Below are positions 35,772 through 44,483 of a stretch of DNA of 64,000 bases, piece after piece. Source of the DNA: Brevibacterium aurantiacum (lineage in GTDB: Bacteria > Actinomycetota > Actinomycetes > Actinomycetales > Brevibacteriaceae). The notes under the pieces were generated by a model, which saw only the letters and a list, made by a program, of their open reading frames with translations, searched no databases and was not told where the DNA came from. The position numbers and the translations under genes are program-made. The stretch covers positions 248,001 through 312,000 of the forward strand of contig NZ_VLTK01000001.1 in the NCBI RefSeq assembly GCF_007558825.1. The letters run 5' to 3'. Position 1 is the first letter of the stretch. Each line of letters begins with the position of its first letter.

Positions 35772-36797
35772 TTACTCGTGCGCGGCGTCAAGCAGAACGC
35801 CTGTCATTGAGCTCCATCGTGGCCGGAACGCGTAGACGCAGGCCAGCCGCACGAGTGCTGAGCGCTCATAAGCGCGCACCCGCCGTGGATCGAGTCCGCT
35901 CGCCGAGGTGACGCGGGAGATCTCCCGGATCACCACCTCGGCGTCGTCTGGCGTCCAGATCCGCTGCTGAGTGCGCCACCGTGCGTGGGCGAACAGATTG
36001 CCGAGGTCGAGTTCGCGTTCGCCCAGGCAGGCGGTGTCGACGTCGAGCAGTCCTGGCCCTGCGACCGAGTCCCACATGATCTGCTTGTCGTGGAGGTCCC
36101 GATGGATCGGCCCCCAGTTCCCTTCGCCTGTCGGGGCGGCACCGGCGTTGAGGAGATCAGCACGCACGTCCGTGATCAGGGAGTCCACCTCGGCAAGCTG
36201 TGGTCCGAGGATCTCGTGGGCGCGATCTCGCCACTCCTCGAGCACCTGCACCTCCGATGCTGCCGAATGAACAGGCATCGGGCTCACAGTCTCTTCGGCG
36301 GCGAGCGCCCACGCGTCGAGGGCATCAGTCCAGGCTTGCGCCCAGTCAACGCCAAGGCGCCGCGGATCGTGGAGTTCAACACCCGGCAATGTGCTGAGGA
36401 CAACTGTTGAGTCATCTGATGCAAGGACGTTCGGCAGTGCGAAGCCGTTCCGGAAGGATTCGGCCCGGTCCTGACCGGCGATGATGTCTGCCGCCCGTGC
36501 CGACCGCACACATTTGGCGAAGCCTCCCTCTGCCAGTCGGATGACGGCTCTCTTTCCTGGCCGGTGCGATATCAGCTGGTTTCCGGTGGTGGCGAGGAGT
36601 CGCTCGAGACCCGGAAGCTTCGGATCTCTGCCCGCAGCGAGCATGTCCACATGTCCGGCACTGAGGAAGCCGGCTCTGATCTCCGAGCCCTTCTGGGCCT
36701 CGATGGCGATCCGATTGCGGCTGGTCGGCCAGGCGCGGCGCACTGCCCATGCCTCACCGTCGACAGTGACGACGTCGGAAATGACGCGTGACGTCAT
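35772..36797 (-). CDS. Aminoglycoside-phosphotransferase-fold kinase B
   Basis: A 341-residue APH/choline-kinase-fold enzyme, last gene of the glycosyltransferase-ABC cluster. The catalytic loop is GPIHRDLHDKQIMWD and the metal-binding segment GLLDVDTACLGERELDLGNL, so the kinase core looks active. The N-terminal half is divergent. Its ATG overlaps the stop of kinase A by one base (TGATG), so both are made together. Resistance is unlikely in this context; phosphorylation of a sugar or lipid-linked intermediate of the exported glycan is inferred. Confidence 0.8.
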   Translation of the reverse strand: MTSRVISDVVTVDGEAWAVRRAWPTSRNRIAIEAQKGSEIRAGFLSAGHVDMLAAGRDPKLPGLERLLATTGNQLISHRPGKRAVIRLAEGGFAKCVRSARAADIIAGQDRAESFRNGFALPNVLASDDSTVVLSTLPGVELHDPRRLGVDWAQAWTDALDAWALAAEETVSPMPVHSAASEVQVLEEWRDRAHEILGPQLAEVDSLITDVRADLLNAGAAPTGEGNWGPIHRDLHDKQIMWDSVAGPGLLDVDTACLGERELDLGNLFAHARWRTQQRIWTPDDAEVVIREISRVTSASGLDPRRVRAYERSALVRLACVYAFRPRWSSMTGVLLDAAHE

Positions 36798-38044
36798 CAC
36801 GAGACCCGGCGCTCGCTTGCGGTCAGCGCCTGCTGCGCAGCGCCGATGGCTTGCAGCGTGGCCTGCTGCCAATCCGGTCGGCACGCCCGCCACGGTTCGA
36901 GGGCCGTGACGAGCATGGCCCAAACAGCCCACGCTTCCACGTCGACCTCGGCCGCTCCGGCGCTTCGGTAGCCGTCAAGGAAACCGGTTTCGAGGGTTTC
37001 GGCCGCCACATCGGTACGTCGCCGACAGGCGGCCACCCACCTGCCGAGATCCATTCCGACGTGCCCGACCCCGGCCCGATCGAGGTCGATGATGCGAGAT
37101 TCCGAATGGCCGACGAGCACCTGGTCGGGACTGAGGTCACCGTGAATAGCGCGAGCACCCAGGCCGGCTTCAGCGCCGACCCCCGTTCCGCACTCGTTCC
37201 CGATCCGATGGTGAAGTCGCCGGACGATGCCATCCGTCGCGCCGCCGACCTCCGGCAGCAGCTGCGACAGCACTGCCGCGGCCGCAGCTGCTTGATCGAT
37301 CGGCGATGTCGAGAAGCCAGGTGCAACCTCGGCGGGGGTGTGGCGATGGAGTTCTGCGATGATCACTCCCACTTCCTCTGCCACTGCCAGATCGGGGAGG
37401 GTCTCGAGGTCACCGGTCCCCCACCACGGGGAGCGCACAGCCGTACCCTTGCTGCCGATGGACTCGACGGGCAGAGTCGGCAGACCCCACCTGGCCCACT
37501 GCGCGGCGGTCCCGATCAGGTGCTGCTGGGAACGCGTGCCGATGCGGATGAACTCGAGTTCGCCCGACGGCTGCCCTCTGTGTTTGAGCAGGACGCGCCG
37601 GCCCGGGTTGTACCCGATCACCTCGAGGCTGTCTGCGCCGGACAGGCTCTGCATCGCACGGGCGATCTCCTTACCCAGCTTCGAATCGGCCAGCACCGAT
37701 CCGCTGAGCAGCACGCTGCCCGTAGCACCGGCGGATCTCGGCTCGCTGCATTCGTGAACGACCACCGCCTCGCCTGCGCGGGCGGCCCGCCTGCGGATGT
37801 TGGCGAGTTTGTCCGCGCTGGTCACAACCGCGCTCCACCCCCAGTCATGGAGCCCGCCGAGGCGGCCCTCACCCTTGCGCTGCCAGGAAACGATGGCGCT
37901 GCGACCGCGTTTGACCCGAATCCGGGTCGGGACGACGGCAGATCCCAAACGCTGAGACAGTGCTTCGGCCGACCTGAGCTCGGTGACATACGGCAGGCCA
38001 GCGAATTCTGCGGTTGCCTCATCCATGCTCTGGAGATTCGTCAT
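36797..38044 (-). CDS. Aminoglycoside-phosphotransferase-fold kinase A
   Basis: A 415-residue protein with an APH-type C-terminal lobe: RAIHGDLSPDQVLVGHSES for the catalytic loop and RIIDLDRAGVGHVGMDLGRW for the metal site. The N-terminal 200 residues are longer than in typical APH enzymes and hold LEVIGYNPGRRVLLKHRG, the probable Lys-containing ATP-lobe strand. It begins four bases inside the end of the ABC transporter gene (ATGA overlap), with GGAGGTGACGGG just before the ATG. Paired with kinase B; the two are similar only in the core. Confidence 0.8.
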   Translation of the reverse strand: MTNLQSMDEATAEFAGLPYVTELRSAEALSQRLGSAVVPTRIRVKRGRSAIVSWQRKGEGRLGGLHDWGWSAVVTSADKLANIRRRAARAGEAVVVHECSEPRSAGATGSVLLSGSVLADSKLGKEIARAMQSLSGADSLEVIGYNPGRRVLLKHRGQPSGELEFIRIGTRSQQHLIGTAAQWARWGLPTLPVESIGSKGTAVRSPWWGTGDLETLPDLAVAEEVGVIIAELHRHTPAEVAPGFSTSPIDQAAAAAAVLSQLLPEVGGATDGIVRRLHHRIGNECGTGVGAEAGLGARAIHGDLSPDQVLVGHSESRIIDLDRAGVGHVGMDLGRWVAACRRRTDVAAETLETGFLDGYRSAGAAEVDVEAWAVWAMLVTALEPWRACRPDWQQATLQAIGAAQQALTASERRVS

Positions 38045-39897
38045 CCCGTCACCTCCTTGAGAGTGTTCCCCATCTGGGAATCCTCGGCCTGCGTGCGCAT
38101 CCAGCGAGCGATTCTGGTGTCCGAGTCACTGGCCAATTCGCTCAGCGATCCGTCTTCGACGATCTGCCCGTCCTCGAGCCACAGCACCCGGTCGAGGTCG
38201 CGGATCATCGCCAGGTCGTGAGTGATGACGATGCTCGTCCGTCCTTCGGTCAGCTTCGACACCGAACCCGCGACCTGCCCGCGGGTCTGCGGGTCAAGAC
38301 CGGAAGTCGCCTCGTCGAAGACTACGACAGGTGCGTCACGAACCAATGCCCTGGCGATCGCCAGACGCTGTCGCTGCCCACCGGAGAGCGTGTCACCCCG
38401 GTTGCCCAACACGGTGTCATACCCCTCGGGCAATCCCAAGATGAACTCCTCGGCCTGGGCCGCACGAGCCGCGTCTTCCACCTCGGCGTCGGTGGCATCC
38501 AGACGGCCGTAGCGGATGTTCTCCCGCACGGTCGCGGCGAACAGAACCGATTCCTGCAGGAGCACCGACACGTTCGAGCGCAGGGAGGACCTGGTGACGT
38601 TGTGCGTGTCGTAGCCGTCGATGAATATCGACCCCGATTCCGGCTGTGAGAGCCGCAGCAGGTAACTCATCAACGTGGACTTCCCGGCTCCGGAGGCGCC
38701 GAGGATCCCCACCTTCTGCCCCGCAGGGATCAGCAGATTGAAATCGTTGAACAGCGGATTCCCATGGCCGTCCGCTGAGGTGATGCGGTCGAATACAACA
38801 TCACCGACGACGGGCCCCATGGTCAGAGCGCCGGGGACATCAGCAATCTCGATCGGTTCGTCGAGGAGGTCGGCGATCCGTTCCCCAGACGCGGTGGCTC
38901 GGGCGATGCGGCCAGTGTATTTGGCCATATCGCGCAGCGGCTTCATCGCGATCTTGAGGTACATCAGGAACAGCACCAGGTCCCCGGGGGACATGGCCCC
39001 GCGCAGCACCTGGTAGCTGCCGAAGATAAGCACCAGAGCCTGGGAGACGCCGACGAGCACGTCGGTTGATCGTTCCAGCCCCGCGGCCAGACGACGGGCA
39101 CGCACACCCGCCTTGAGCGCGCGTTCGTTTCCATTGGAGAATTCGCGGGCCACGGTGCCCTCGAGACCATAGGCCTGGACGACGCGGATGGCGCCCAGCG
39201 CTTCGGCGGCGGAGCCCACGAGCCTTCCTTCGCCCTTGCGGGTTGAGCGGGAGGCTGTCGTGATCTTCGGGGTCGCGATCTTCGACAGCACCCCGTAGAT
39301 CGCTGCGGTGATGAGCACGATGGCGCTGAGCACCGGGTCGAGGATGACCATGACGACGAGGAGGACGGCCAGGGTGATGACGTTGCCCACCAGCGGAAGA
39401 CCTGCTGTCACCGCCACTTCCTGGAGGCGTCCGATATCGCCGACGAGGCGCTGGGAGGTGTCTCCGATCGAGGCCCGCGAGTGGTACTTCAGCGACAGAG
39501 CCTGCACATGCTCGAAGACCCGCGAGCGCAGCTGGGTCGCGACTCGGGCGCCGACAAGGGCGAAGCAGATGGTCGAGGCATAGTTCGCCACGGCTCGGCC
39601 TGCCACGATGACCGCCAGACCGATCGCGGCCGCTGCCAAGGTCATCCCGACGTTCGATCCGACGCCGATGGTCGGCCCGATCTCTGCGCCCAGGGCCGCG
39701 GTCACGGCATCGATGGCGATCTTGAGCGGCCATGGCTCGAGGATGCGGAAGATGACGTCGCAGAACAGCGCGGCCAGCCCGCCGAGGATGAGCCACTTAT
39801 GCTGGCCCAGGTGCGGGGTGAGGATCCGCAGGGTTCGCTTCAGTGCCCCGGGGGAGATCTTGGTCCTGGCCCTATTCGTTTTCGAGGTCTGACTCAT
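38041..39897 (-). CDS. ABC exporter (fused permease and ATPase)
   Basis: A 618-residue half transporter of the MsbA/LmrA class: about six membrane helices (residues 30-320), then an ATPase domain with Walker A GILGASGAGKSTLMSYLL, signature TLSGGQRQRLAIARAL, Walker B APVVVFDEATSGLD and the switch His in IVITHDLAM. It would act as a homodimer exporting a lipid-linked or amphipathic product. ATG 39897 overlaps the preceding glycosyltransferase stop by four bases; an upstream in-frame ATG at 39948 is less likely. The cargo is probably the product of the three adjacent glycosyltransferases. Confidence 0.9.
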   Translation of the reverse strand: MSQTSKTNRARTKISPGALKRTLRILTPHLGQHKWLILGGLAALFCDVIFRILEPWPLKIAIDAVTAALGAEIGPTIGVGSNVGMTLAAAAIGLAVIVAGRAVANYASTICFALVGARVATQLRSRVFEHVQALSLKYHSRASIGDTSQRLVGDIGRLQEVAVTAGLPLVGNVITLAVLLVVMVILDPVLSAIVLITAAIYGVLSKIATPKITTASRSTRKGEGRLVGSAAEALGAIRVVQAYGLEGTVAREFSNGNERALKAGVRARRLAAGLERSTDVLVGVSQALVLIFGSYQVLRGAMSPGDLVLFLMYLKIAMKPLRDMAKYTGRIARATASGERIADLLDEPIEIADVPGALTMGPVVGDVVFDRITSADGHGNPLFNDFNLLIPAGQKVGILGASGAGKSTLMSYLLRLSQPESGSIFIDGYDTHNVTRSSLRSNVSVLLQESVLFAATVRENIRYGRLDATDAEVEDAARAAQAEEFILGLPEGYDTVLGNRGDTLSGGQRQRLAIARALVRDAPVVVFDEATSGLDPQTRGQVAGSVSKLTEGRTSIVITHDLAMIRDLDRVLWLEDGQIVEDGSLSELASDSDTRIARWMRTQAEDSQMGNTLKEVTG

Positions 39898-41129
39898 ACC
39901 GACTCCAACACGAACGGCGCCAGTATCTCCTGGCACCGACTGGTCCACGAATGATGGGCAAGTGCTTCGGCGCGAGCGGCAGCACCCATCCGCTGCCTCG
40001 CCGCGGCGTCGTCGATGAGGTCCTGCAGGGCACCGGCCAGCGCACTGGAGTCGCCGGCAGGCACAAGCGCTGCCGCACCGGTCCCGTCGAGGACCTCGGG
40101 AATCGAACCGATCGCCGAGGCGACGATGGGCAGTCCCGCTGCCAGGTACTCGTAGATCTTCAGCGGCGAGAAGTAGTTCTCCCCTGCCGGGTAAGGGGCC
40201 ACAGCAATATCGAAGGTGCGCAGTCGGACAGGAATCTCTGCGGGGGCGAGCGCCCCGTGGAAGGTCACGCGGTCACCGAGGCGAAGAGCCTTCGCCTGCT
40301 TCTGCAGAGCCTCCGCCTCCGGCCCGTGCCCGAGGATATCGAGATGGAAGTTCCCGCGCAGATCGGCACAGGCCTCGATGAGTCGGTCGGTGCCGTGCCA
40401 GGGTTTGAGGGTTCCCACGAATCCGATCCGCACAGGTCGATTGTGACCTGGCACGGGTCGATCGTGACCTGGTTCTTCGCCCAGGCTTGGTTCCTCGCCG
40501 AGGCTGCCCATCCCTTCGGACGATTGTGCCGGAGTGATCCGTTCCGTGTTCACACCGTTGGGGACCACCGAGACATCGCGCAGTCCCGGGTAGTCCCGCT
40601 CCACCCAGGCGGCAACAGCGGAACTGACACAGACGATCCGCTCGGCTTCGACGAAGCAGTGGGCTGTGGTCCGAGCGGCATGTGCATCGTGGACGAGACC
40701 GCGATGCTGTTTCTGCTCGGCGAGCAGAGGTGCGTTGACCTCGAGGACCAGAGGCACGCCGAGGCGACTGCTGATCTGTGCTCCGGCGGTGGAGAACAGC
40801 GAATACCGTTCGTAGACGAGGTCGAAGGCCTGGTCAGTTCCCGCATCCGGAGCAGAAGCGGTGTCGACGACCATATCAGCGAGCATGTCGGACAGGCGCA
40901 TGAGCGCCATCTCCCGTTGGCTTCGATCAAGACCGCCGGGCACCTTGAGGCGGGTGACGTTGAGATCGGCGAGGTCGGTCGGCACGTCGTCATCGGTGCG
41001 GGTGCAGAAGACGCTGACATCGTGCCCGAGGCTTCTGAAGGTGCGGATGACTTCCTGCACGTGGACGCTTGCGCCTTTGGTGCCGAATACTCCGATGCCC
41101 GGGTCGAGCAGAATATAGGCGATTCTCAT
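39894..41129 (-). CDS. GT4-family glycosyltransferase
   Basis: A 411-residue GT-B enzyme, cytosolic. N-terminal Rossmann part MRIAYILLDPGIGVFGTKGA and VHVQEVIRTFRSLGHDVSVF; C-terminal GT4 domain with IGFVGTLKPWHGTDRLIEAC, then PYPAGENYFSPLKIYEYLAA, where the donor-phosphate contacts lie. Between them is a direct octapeptide-like repeat (GSLGEEPSLGEEPGHDRPVP then GHNRPV), a low-complexity insert not usual for the family. I chose ATG 41129 because the fold begins there; the frame upstream lies inside the next gene. It overlaps that gene by four bases. Confidence 0.88.
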   Translation of the reverse strand: MRIAYILLDPGIGVFGTKGASVHVQEVIRTFRSLGHDVSVFCTRTDDDVPTDLADLNVTRLKVPGGLDRSQREMALMRLSDMLADMVVDTASAPDAGTDQAFDLVYERYSLFSTAGAQISSRLGVPLVLEVNAPLLAEQKQHRGLVHDAHAARTTAHCFVEAERIVCVSSAVAAWVERDYPGLRDVSVVPNGVNTERITPAQSSEGMGSLGEEPSLGEEPGHDRPVPGHNRPVRIGFVGTLKPWHGTDRLIEACADLRGNFHLDILGHGPEAEALQKQAKALRLGDRVTFHGALAPAEIPVRLRTFDIAVAPYPAGENYFSPLKIYEYLAAGLPIVASAIGSIPEVLDGTGAAALVPAGDSSALAGALQDLIDDAAARQRMGAAARAEALAHHSWTSRCQEILAPFVLESV

Positions 41130-42526
41130 GACACATGCTCCAATTCTCGATCGGCATTCGGCGTGGCTTCGCCGGAGTTCGGCGCGGGGTGACCAGTGTT
41201 CGATGCGGCCTGACCGAGCACGTGTGCCGCCGGAGTCTCGGTCGCGATTGCGCCAGTCACCAGGTCGGCAAGTTCGCGGGCCTGGGAGCGTGAGTCGTGC
41301 TCTCGGCACACGAGGCGGCGAGCAGCATCGGTGATCTCTCGTACGGAAGCAGGATTCTTCTGCAGACGATGGACCACCTCGGCGATGGTGGCTGCGATCT
41401 GGTCGGGGGCATCCCCCTCGACCAGCCACCCGGTCTCATCGTTGATGATGACCTCGGGCACGGCCGTGACTGTACCGGCGATGCACGGGATTCCGGTGGC
41501 CATGCCTTCGAGCAGGACGGTCGGCAGGCCATCGGCATTGCCGTCGGCGCCGACGACGAACGGGGCGACGAGGAGGTCGTGACTGACGAACATCTCGCGG
41601 ACTTCGGACTGGGTCAGCGCTCCGTGCATATCGACGAGCTCGGTGAGGTGGCTGGTGACGATGAGCTCGCGCAGTTCGTCCTCAAGCGGACCCGTACCGA
41701 CAAGATCGAGGTGACAGGGCAGGCCGCTGTCGCGCAGCCGGGCGAGCGCGGTGAGCAGATGCGCGAATCCCTTCTTCTCAACGAGACGGCCGACGGCCAG
41801 AAGCGAGGGAATCGCCTGCGCCGCACCGCTTGGTCGCTCGGCGATCTCGGGACGATAGGGGAAACGGTCGAGTTCGAGACCGTTGCGCACGACGACGATC
41901 CGCTCGCTGAGCTCAGGGCCGAGGGTGCGGCGCAGGTAGCTGTGGTTGTAGTCGCTGATGGCGATGACGTGGTCGGCGTCGGCGACCTTCCTGCTCAGAT
42001 CGTCGAGTTCGACGCTCTCATGGAAGATGTCCTTCGCATGCGTGGTGAACGAATATGCGATCCCCGTCAGCGCCGAGGCGGCCCGAGCCACCGTCGTCGC
42101 CACCGACGCGAAGTGGGCGTGGAGGTGGGTGACCTCGTGGTCGAGTGCCAAGCGGGCCACGGCAGCAGCCTGGACGGCATCGTCGTGGCTCAGCTCTGCG
42201 ATGTCGCCGAGGTGGGCCCTGAGTCCAGCGGCGATCCTCGGATCCTGCATGTTCTCCTGCCAAGTCTGCCAGAAGCTGCGGGCGCTCGAGGGCCGTTCGA
42301 CGTGGATGACAGGGGCCTTGACCCTGGCCAGCTCCGGGTGGAAGCGGGTATCGGTGCTCGGCCGCAGGGAGAAGATGATCAGCTCCTCCCCCGCAGCCTC
42401 CCTGGCGAGGATCTCGGAGACGATGAAGGTCTCGGAGAAGCGCGGGTACATCTTCAGGACGTAGGCGCGTTTGGTGTTCAAGTGCGCAGTTGTGGGCCCG
42501 TGTGTGAGTGCGTGTTCAGCCTGCAT
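41126..42526 (-). CDS. GT4-family glycosyltransferase (WcaL-like)
   Basis: A 466-residue GT-B enzyme. The opening RAYVLKMYPRFSETFIVSEI is characteristic of WcaL-like colanic-acid-type transferases. The donor domain reads LLAVGRLVEKKGFAHLLTAL and the GT4 nucleotide-sugar motif LVAPFVVGADGNADGLPTVL with LEGMATGIPCIAGTVTAVPE. The C-terminal 30 residues have short repeats (GHPAPNSGEATPNAD). Start ATG 42526 overlaps the preceding gene by 11 bases. The sugar donor and acceptor are unknown. Confidence 0.88.
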   Translation of the reverse strand: MQAEHALTHGPTTAHLNTKRAYVLKMYPRFSETFIVSEILAREAAGEELIIFSLRPSTDTRFHPELARVKAPVIHVERPSSARSFWQTWQENMQDPRIAAGLRAHLGDIAELSHDDAVQAAAVARLALDHEVTHLHAHFASVATTVARAASALTGIAYSFTTHAKDIFHESVELDDLSRKVADADHVIAISDYNHSYLRRTLGPELSERIVVVRNGLELDRFPYRPEIAERPSGAAQAIPSLLAVGRLVEKKGFAHLLTALARLRDSGLPCHLDLVGTGPLEDELRELIVTSHLTELVDMHGALTQSEVREMFVSHDLLVAPFVVGADGNADGLPTVLLEGMATGIPCIAGTVTAVPEVIINDETGWLVEGDAPDQIAATIAEVVHRLQKNPASVREITDAARRLVCREHDSRSQARELADLVTGAIATETPAAHVLGQAASNTGHPAPNSGEATPNADRELEHVS

Positions 42527-43763
42527 AGCTGGCCTCCTCGATTGAAGCGACGGCGCCGAAGGCCGCGGGACTGTGGTCGGGGATGATGGCGGTGACGTGC
42601 GGGCCGATGAGTTCGGCAGCGAGGTGCGCGACCGAGGCCAGTCCGGCCAGGTCGATGTGCGAGCGGTCGATAGAGCGATCGACCTGCCGGCTGAACCAAT
42701 CGCTGAGTGCCGTTGCGCTCATCCGATCAATGGACAGTGTGTCGATCGCGCCGACCGCGGCAAGCGCAGATGCCCGCCGGGGCTGCTCGGCACGATGCCC
42801 GTTCCGGGGGACGACGAGGGCCGGAGTCGTCGTCGCGATCACCTCGCTGATGGTGTTGTATCCGCCCATGCAGACGAGTGCGGATGCCCGGTCGATGAGG
42901 CCGGGAACGTCGTCGCTGTGTCGGATGACGATGGTCGACTCCGACGCGGATCGTTTGAGAGCTTCGAACTCGGCGAAGTCCATCTGGGGACCCGTCACGA
43001 CCAGGTGAGTGTGGCCCGCCGGTGGACGCGCACGTACCGCGATCGATGCGAGGTCGGCGCCGTCGGAGCCTCCTCCCAGGCAGGTGAGGACGAACCGTCC
43101 ATGCGTTGTCGCCGCACGTTCCACGGAGTGTTCCGCGGGGCGTTCCATGGCCAGGTATCCGGTGCATTCCGCGATGCGCGCAAGTTCCTCTGGCACTTCA
43201 CCGGTCGCCCTTGGGTCGTAGACGTCCGGGTCACCGTAGATCCAGACCTCGTCGAAGGCATCAGCGACGACGCCGGCTCCGCCGACACGATCCCATTCGC
43301 GTTCGATCACCGAGGGGGTGTCGAGGACCTCGCGCAGGCCAAGGACCGTGTGGCACCCGCGAGCCCTGACGTGGTCGAGTGCGTCGTTCAGTTCGCCGTC
43401 GATGCCGAAGGGGTGGCGATCGACGATGAAGAGCTCAGGGTCCTGCTGGTCGAGGATCGCGGTGATCGCGGCGGCCCGCAGGGCGCTGAGCCCTTCCATC
43501 GACGAGGCCAATGCCCGGGGCTCGTAGCCTCCAGCAGATGGGGTCACACCGGGCAGAATCACCCAGTCCCATCCGGCGGGGAGATCGAAGCGAGTGGCCT
43601 CGGGGTTGCCTGCGATGAGCAGCCCGCTCACTCTGCGTCCGGTCAGTGTGGGAAGGTCCTTGGCCAGGGCGAAGGCCAAGGCACGGTTCCGGCGGATGTG
43701 TCCCAGCCCCAGGGAGTCGTGGGAGAACAATGCGATTCTCAGAGTGGAATTCATACTCTTCAT
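42516..43763 (-). CDS. MurG-like predicted glycosyltransferase (COG4671 type)
   Basis: A 415-residue GT-B protein. The N terminus LRIALFSHDSLGLGHIRRNR ALAFALA matches the COG4671 predicted glycosyltransferases, and the C-terminal part ALVCMGGYNTISEVIATTTP with ALVVPRNGHRAEQPRRASAL matches the GT28/MurG donor site. First of three transferase genes, 60 bases behind the response regulator, with repeat motifs in that gap. The poorly conserved N terminus MKSMNSTLR leaves ATG 43763 or ATG 43754 possible. Confidence 0.85.
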   Translation of the reverse strand: MKSMNSTLRIALFSHDSLGLGHIRRNRALAFALAKDLPTLTGRRVSGLLIAGNPEATRFDLPAGWDWVILPGVTPSAGGYEPRALASSMEGLSALRAAAITAILDQQDPELFIVDRHPFGIDGELNDALDHVRARGCHTVLGLREVLDTPSVIEREWDRVGGAGVVADAFDEVWIYGDPDVYDPRATGEVPEELARIAECTGYLAMERPAEHSVERAATTHGRFVLTCLGGGSDGADLASIAVRARPPAGHTHLVVTGPQMDFAEFEALKRSASESTIVIRHSDDVPGLIDRASALVCMGGYNTISEVIATTTPALVVPRNGHRAEQPRRASALAAVGAIDTLSIDRMSATALSDWFSRQVDRSIDRSHIDLAGLASVAHLAAELIGPHVTAIIPDHSPAAFGAVASIEEASYAG

Positions 43764-43775
43764 CCTGGTCTGCCT

Positions 43776-43793
43776 GATTAAGGTGGAGTTAAG
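43776..43793 (-). promoter_or_regulatory. 11-base-spaced TTAAG repeats in front of the glycosyltransferase genes
   Basis: TTAAG occurs at 43778-43782 and 43789-43793 (plus-strand reading), 11 bases apart, 13-30 bases before the first glycosyltransferase start. Head-to-tail repeats at this spacing are what OmpR/PhoB-type regulators bind, and the neighbouring regulator is of that class. Overlap with a promoter would allow direct control. Confidence 0.5.
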
Positions 43794-43798
43794 ACGCA

Positions 43799-43815
43799 GA
43801 TGAGAAGACTCTTAG
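43799..43815. promoter_or_regulatory. Shared 17-base motif, copy 1
   Basis: GATGAGAAGACTCTTAG lies between the response regulator stop and the glycosyltransferase start. A 13/17 match, GATGAGAGTCTTCTTAG, occurs at 46380-46396 ahead of the poly-Asp protein gene. Flanks GATGAGA and TTAG are identical and the core is rearranged. It may be a common control site for both transcription units. Confidence 0.5.
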
Positions 43816-43823
43816 GCTCGCAT

Positions 43824-44483
43824 TCAGTCCACGCGGTAACCGAACCCGCGCACGGTGGTGACGAAGTCGCTGCCCAGCTTCTTGCGCAGATAGCCGACAT
43901 AGACGTCGACGACATTGGAACCGGGATCGAAGTCGAAGCCCCACACATGTGAGAGCAGCTGTTCCCGCGAGAGCACATTGCCGCGGTTCTGCAGCAGGAT
44001 CTCTGCCAATGACAGCTCACGGGCAGAAAGGTCGACGATCTTCCCAGCCACCCACACCTGCCGTCTGAGGAGGTCGACGTGCACATCTCCGCGAACGAGT
44101 TCTGTCTTCGGAGCTTCGATGATCGTCTCCTTGAGCCGCAGTCTGATGCGGGCCAGCAGCTCGCCGAAGCGGAAGGGTTTGATCATATAGTCGGCAGCGC
44201 CGGACTCCAACGCGAAGATCGTGTCGTCTGCGTTGTCACGTGCGGTGAGCACGAGGACAGGAAGGTCGGGGCGCTGTGTGCGAAGCTGGCCGAGAACGCT
44301 GAATCCGTCGAGACCCGGCAGCCCGATGTCGAGGACGAGCAGGTCGAAGTCTCCTGTCAGCGCCAGGTCTCGGCCCGAGATCCCATCGGCGGCGATCTCC
44401 GTGCTGAAGCCTGCGGCTTTGAGTCCCTTGGCGATGAAGGCGGAGATCCGCTCCTCATCTTCGACAACGAGAATTCTGTTCAC
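43824..44483 (-). CDS. OmpR/PhoB-type response regulator
   Basis: A 219-residue regulator. Receiver domain with RILVVEDEERISAFIAKGLK and the phosphorylated Asp in FDLLVLDIGLPGLDGF (about residue 51). The C-terminal winged helix reads LSLAEILLQNRGNVLSREQL and VVDVYVGYLRKKLGSDFVTT with the GYRVD end. It overlaps the kinase stop by four bases and precedes the glycosyltransferase-ABC-kinase genes on the same strand, so it is probably their direct regulator. Confidence 0.93.
   Translation of the reverse strand: MNRILVVEDEERISAFIAKGLKAAGFSTEIAADGISGRDLALTGDFDLLVLDIGLPGLDGFSVLGQLRTQRPDLPVLVLTARDNADDTIFALESGAADYMIKPFRFGELLARIRLRLKETIIEAPKTELVRGDVHVDLLRRQVWVAGKIVDLSARELSLAEILLQNRGNVLSREQLLSHVWGFDFDPGSNVVDVYVGYLRKKLGSDFVTTVRGFGYRVD

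Noticed and set aside
35772..38044. Antibiotic resistance genes of the aminoglycoside phosphotransferase type
   Set aside because: Only the kinase fold is shared. Their place at the end of a glycosyltransferase-exporter unit argues for a metabolic substrate.
36788..38221. 477-codon plus-strand frame opposite kinase A
   Set aside because: Shadow of the APH-fold kinase gene; no recognisable domain and the third-base pattern fits the other strand.
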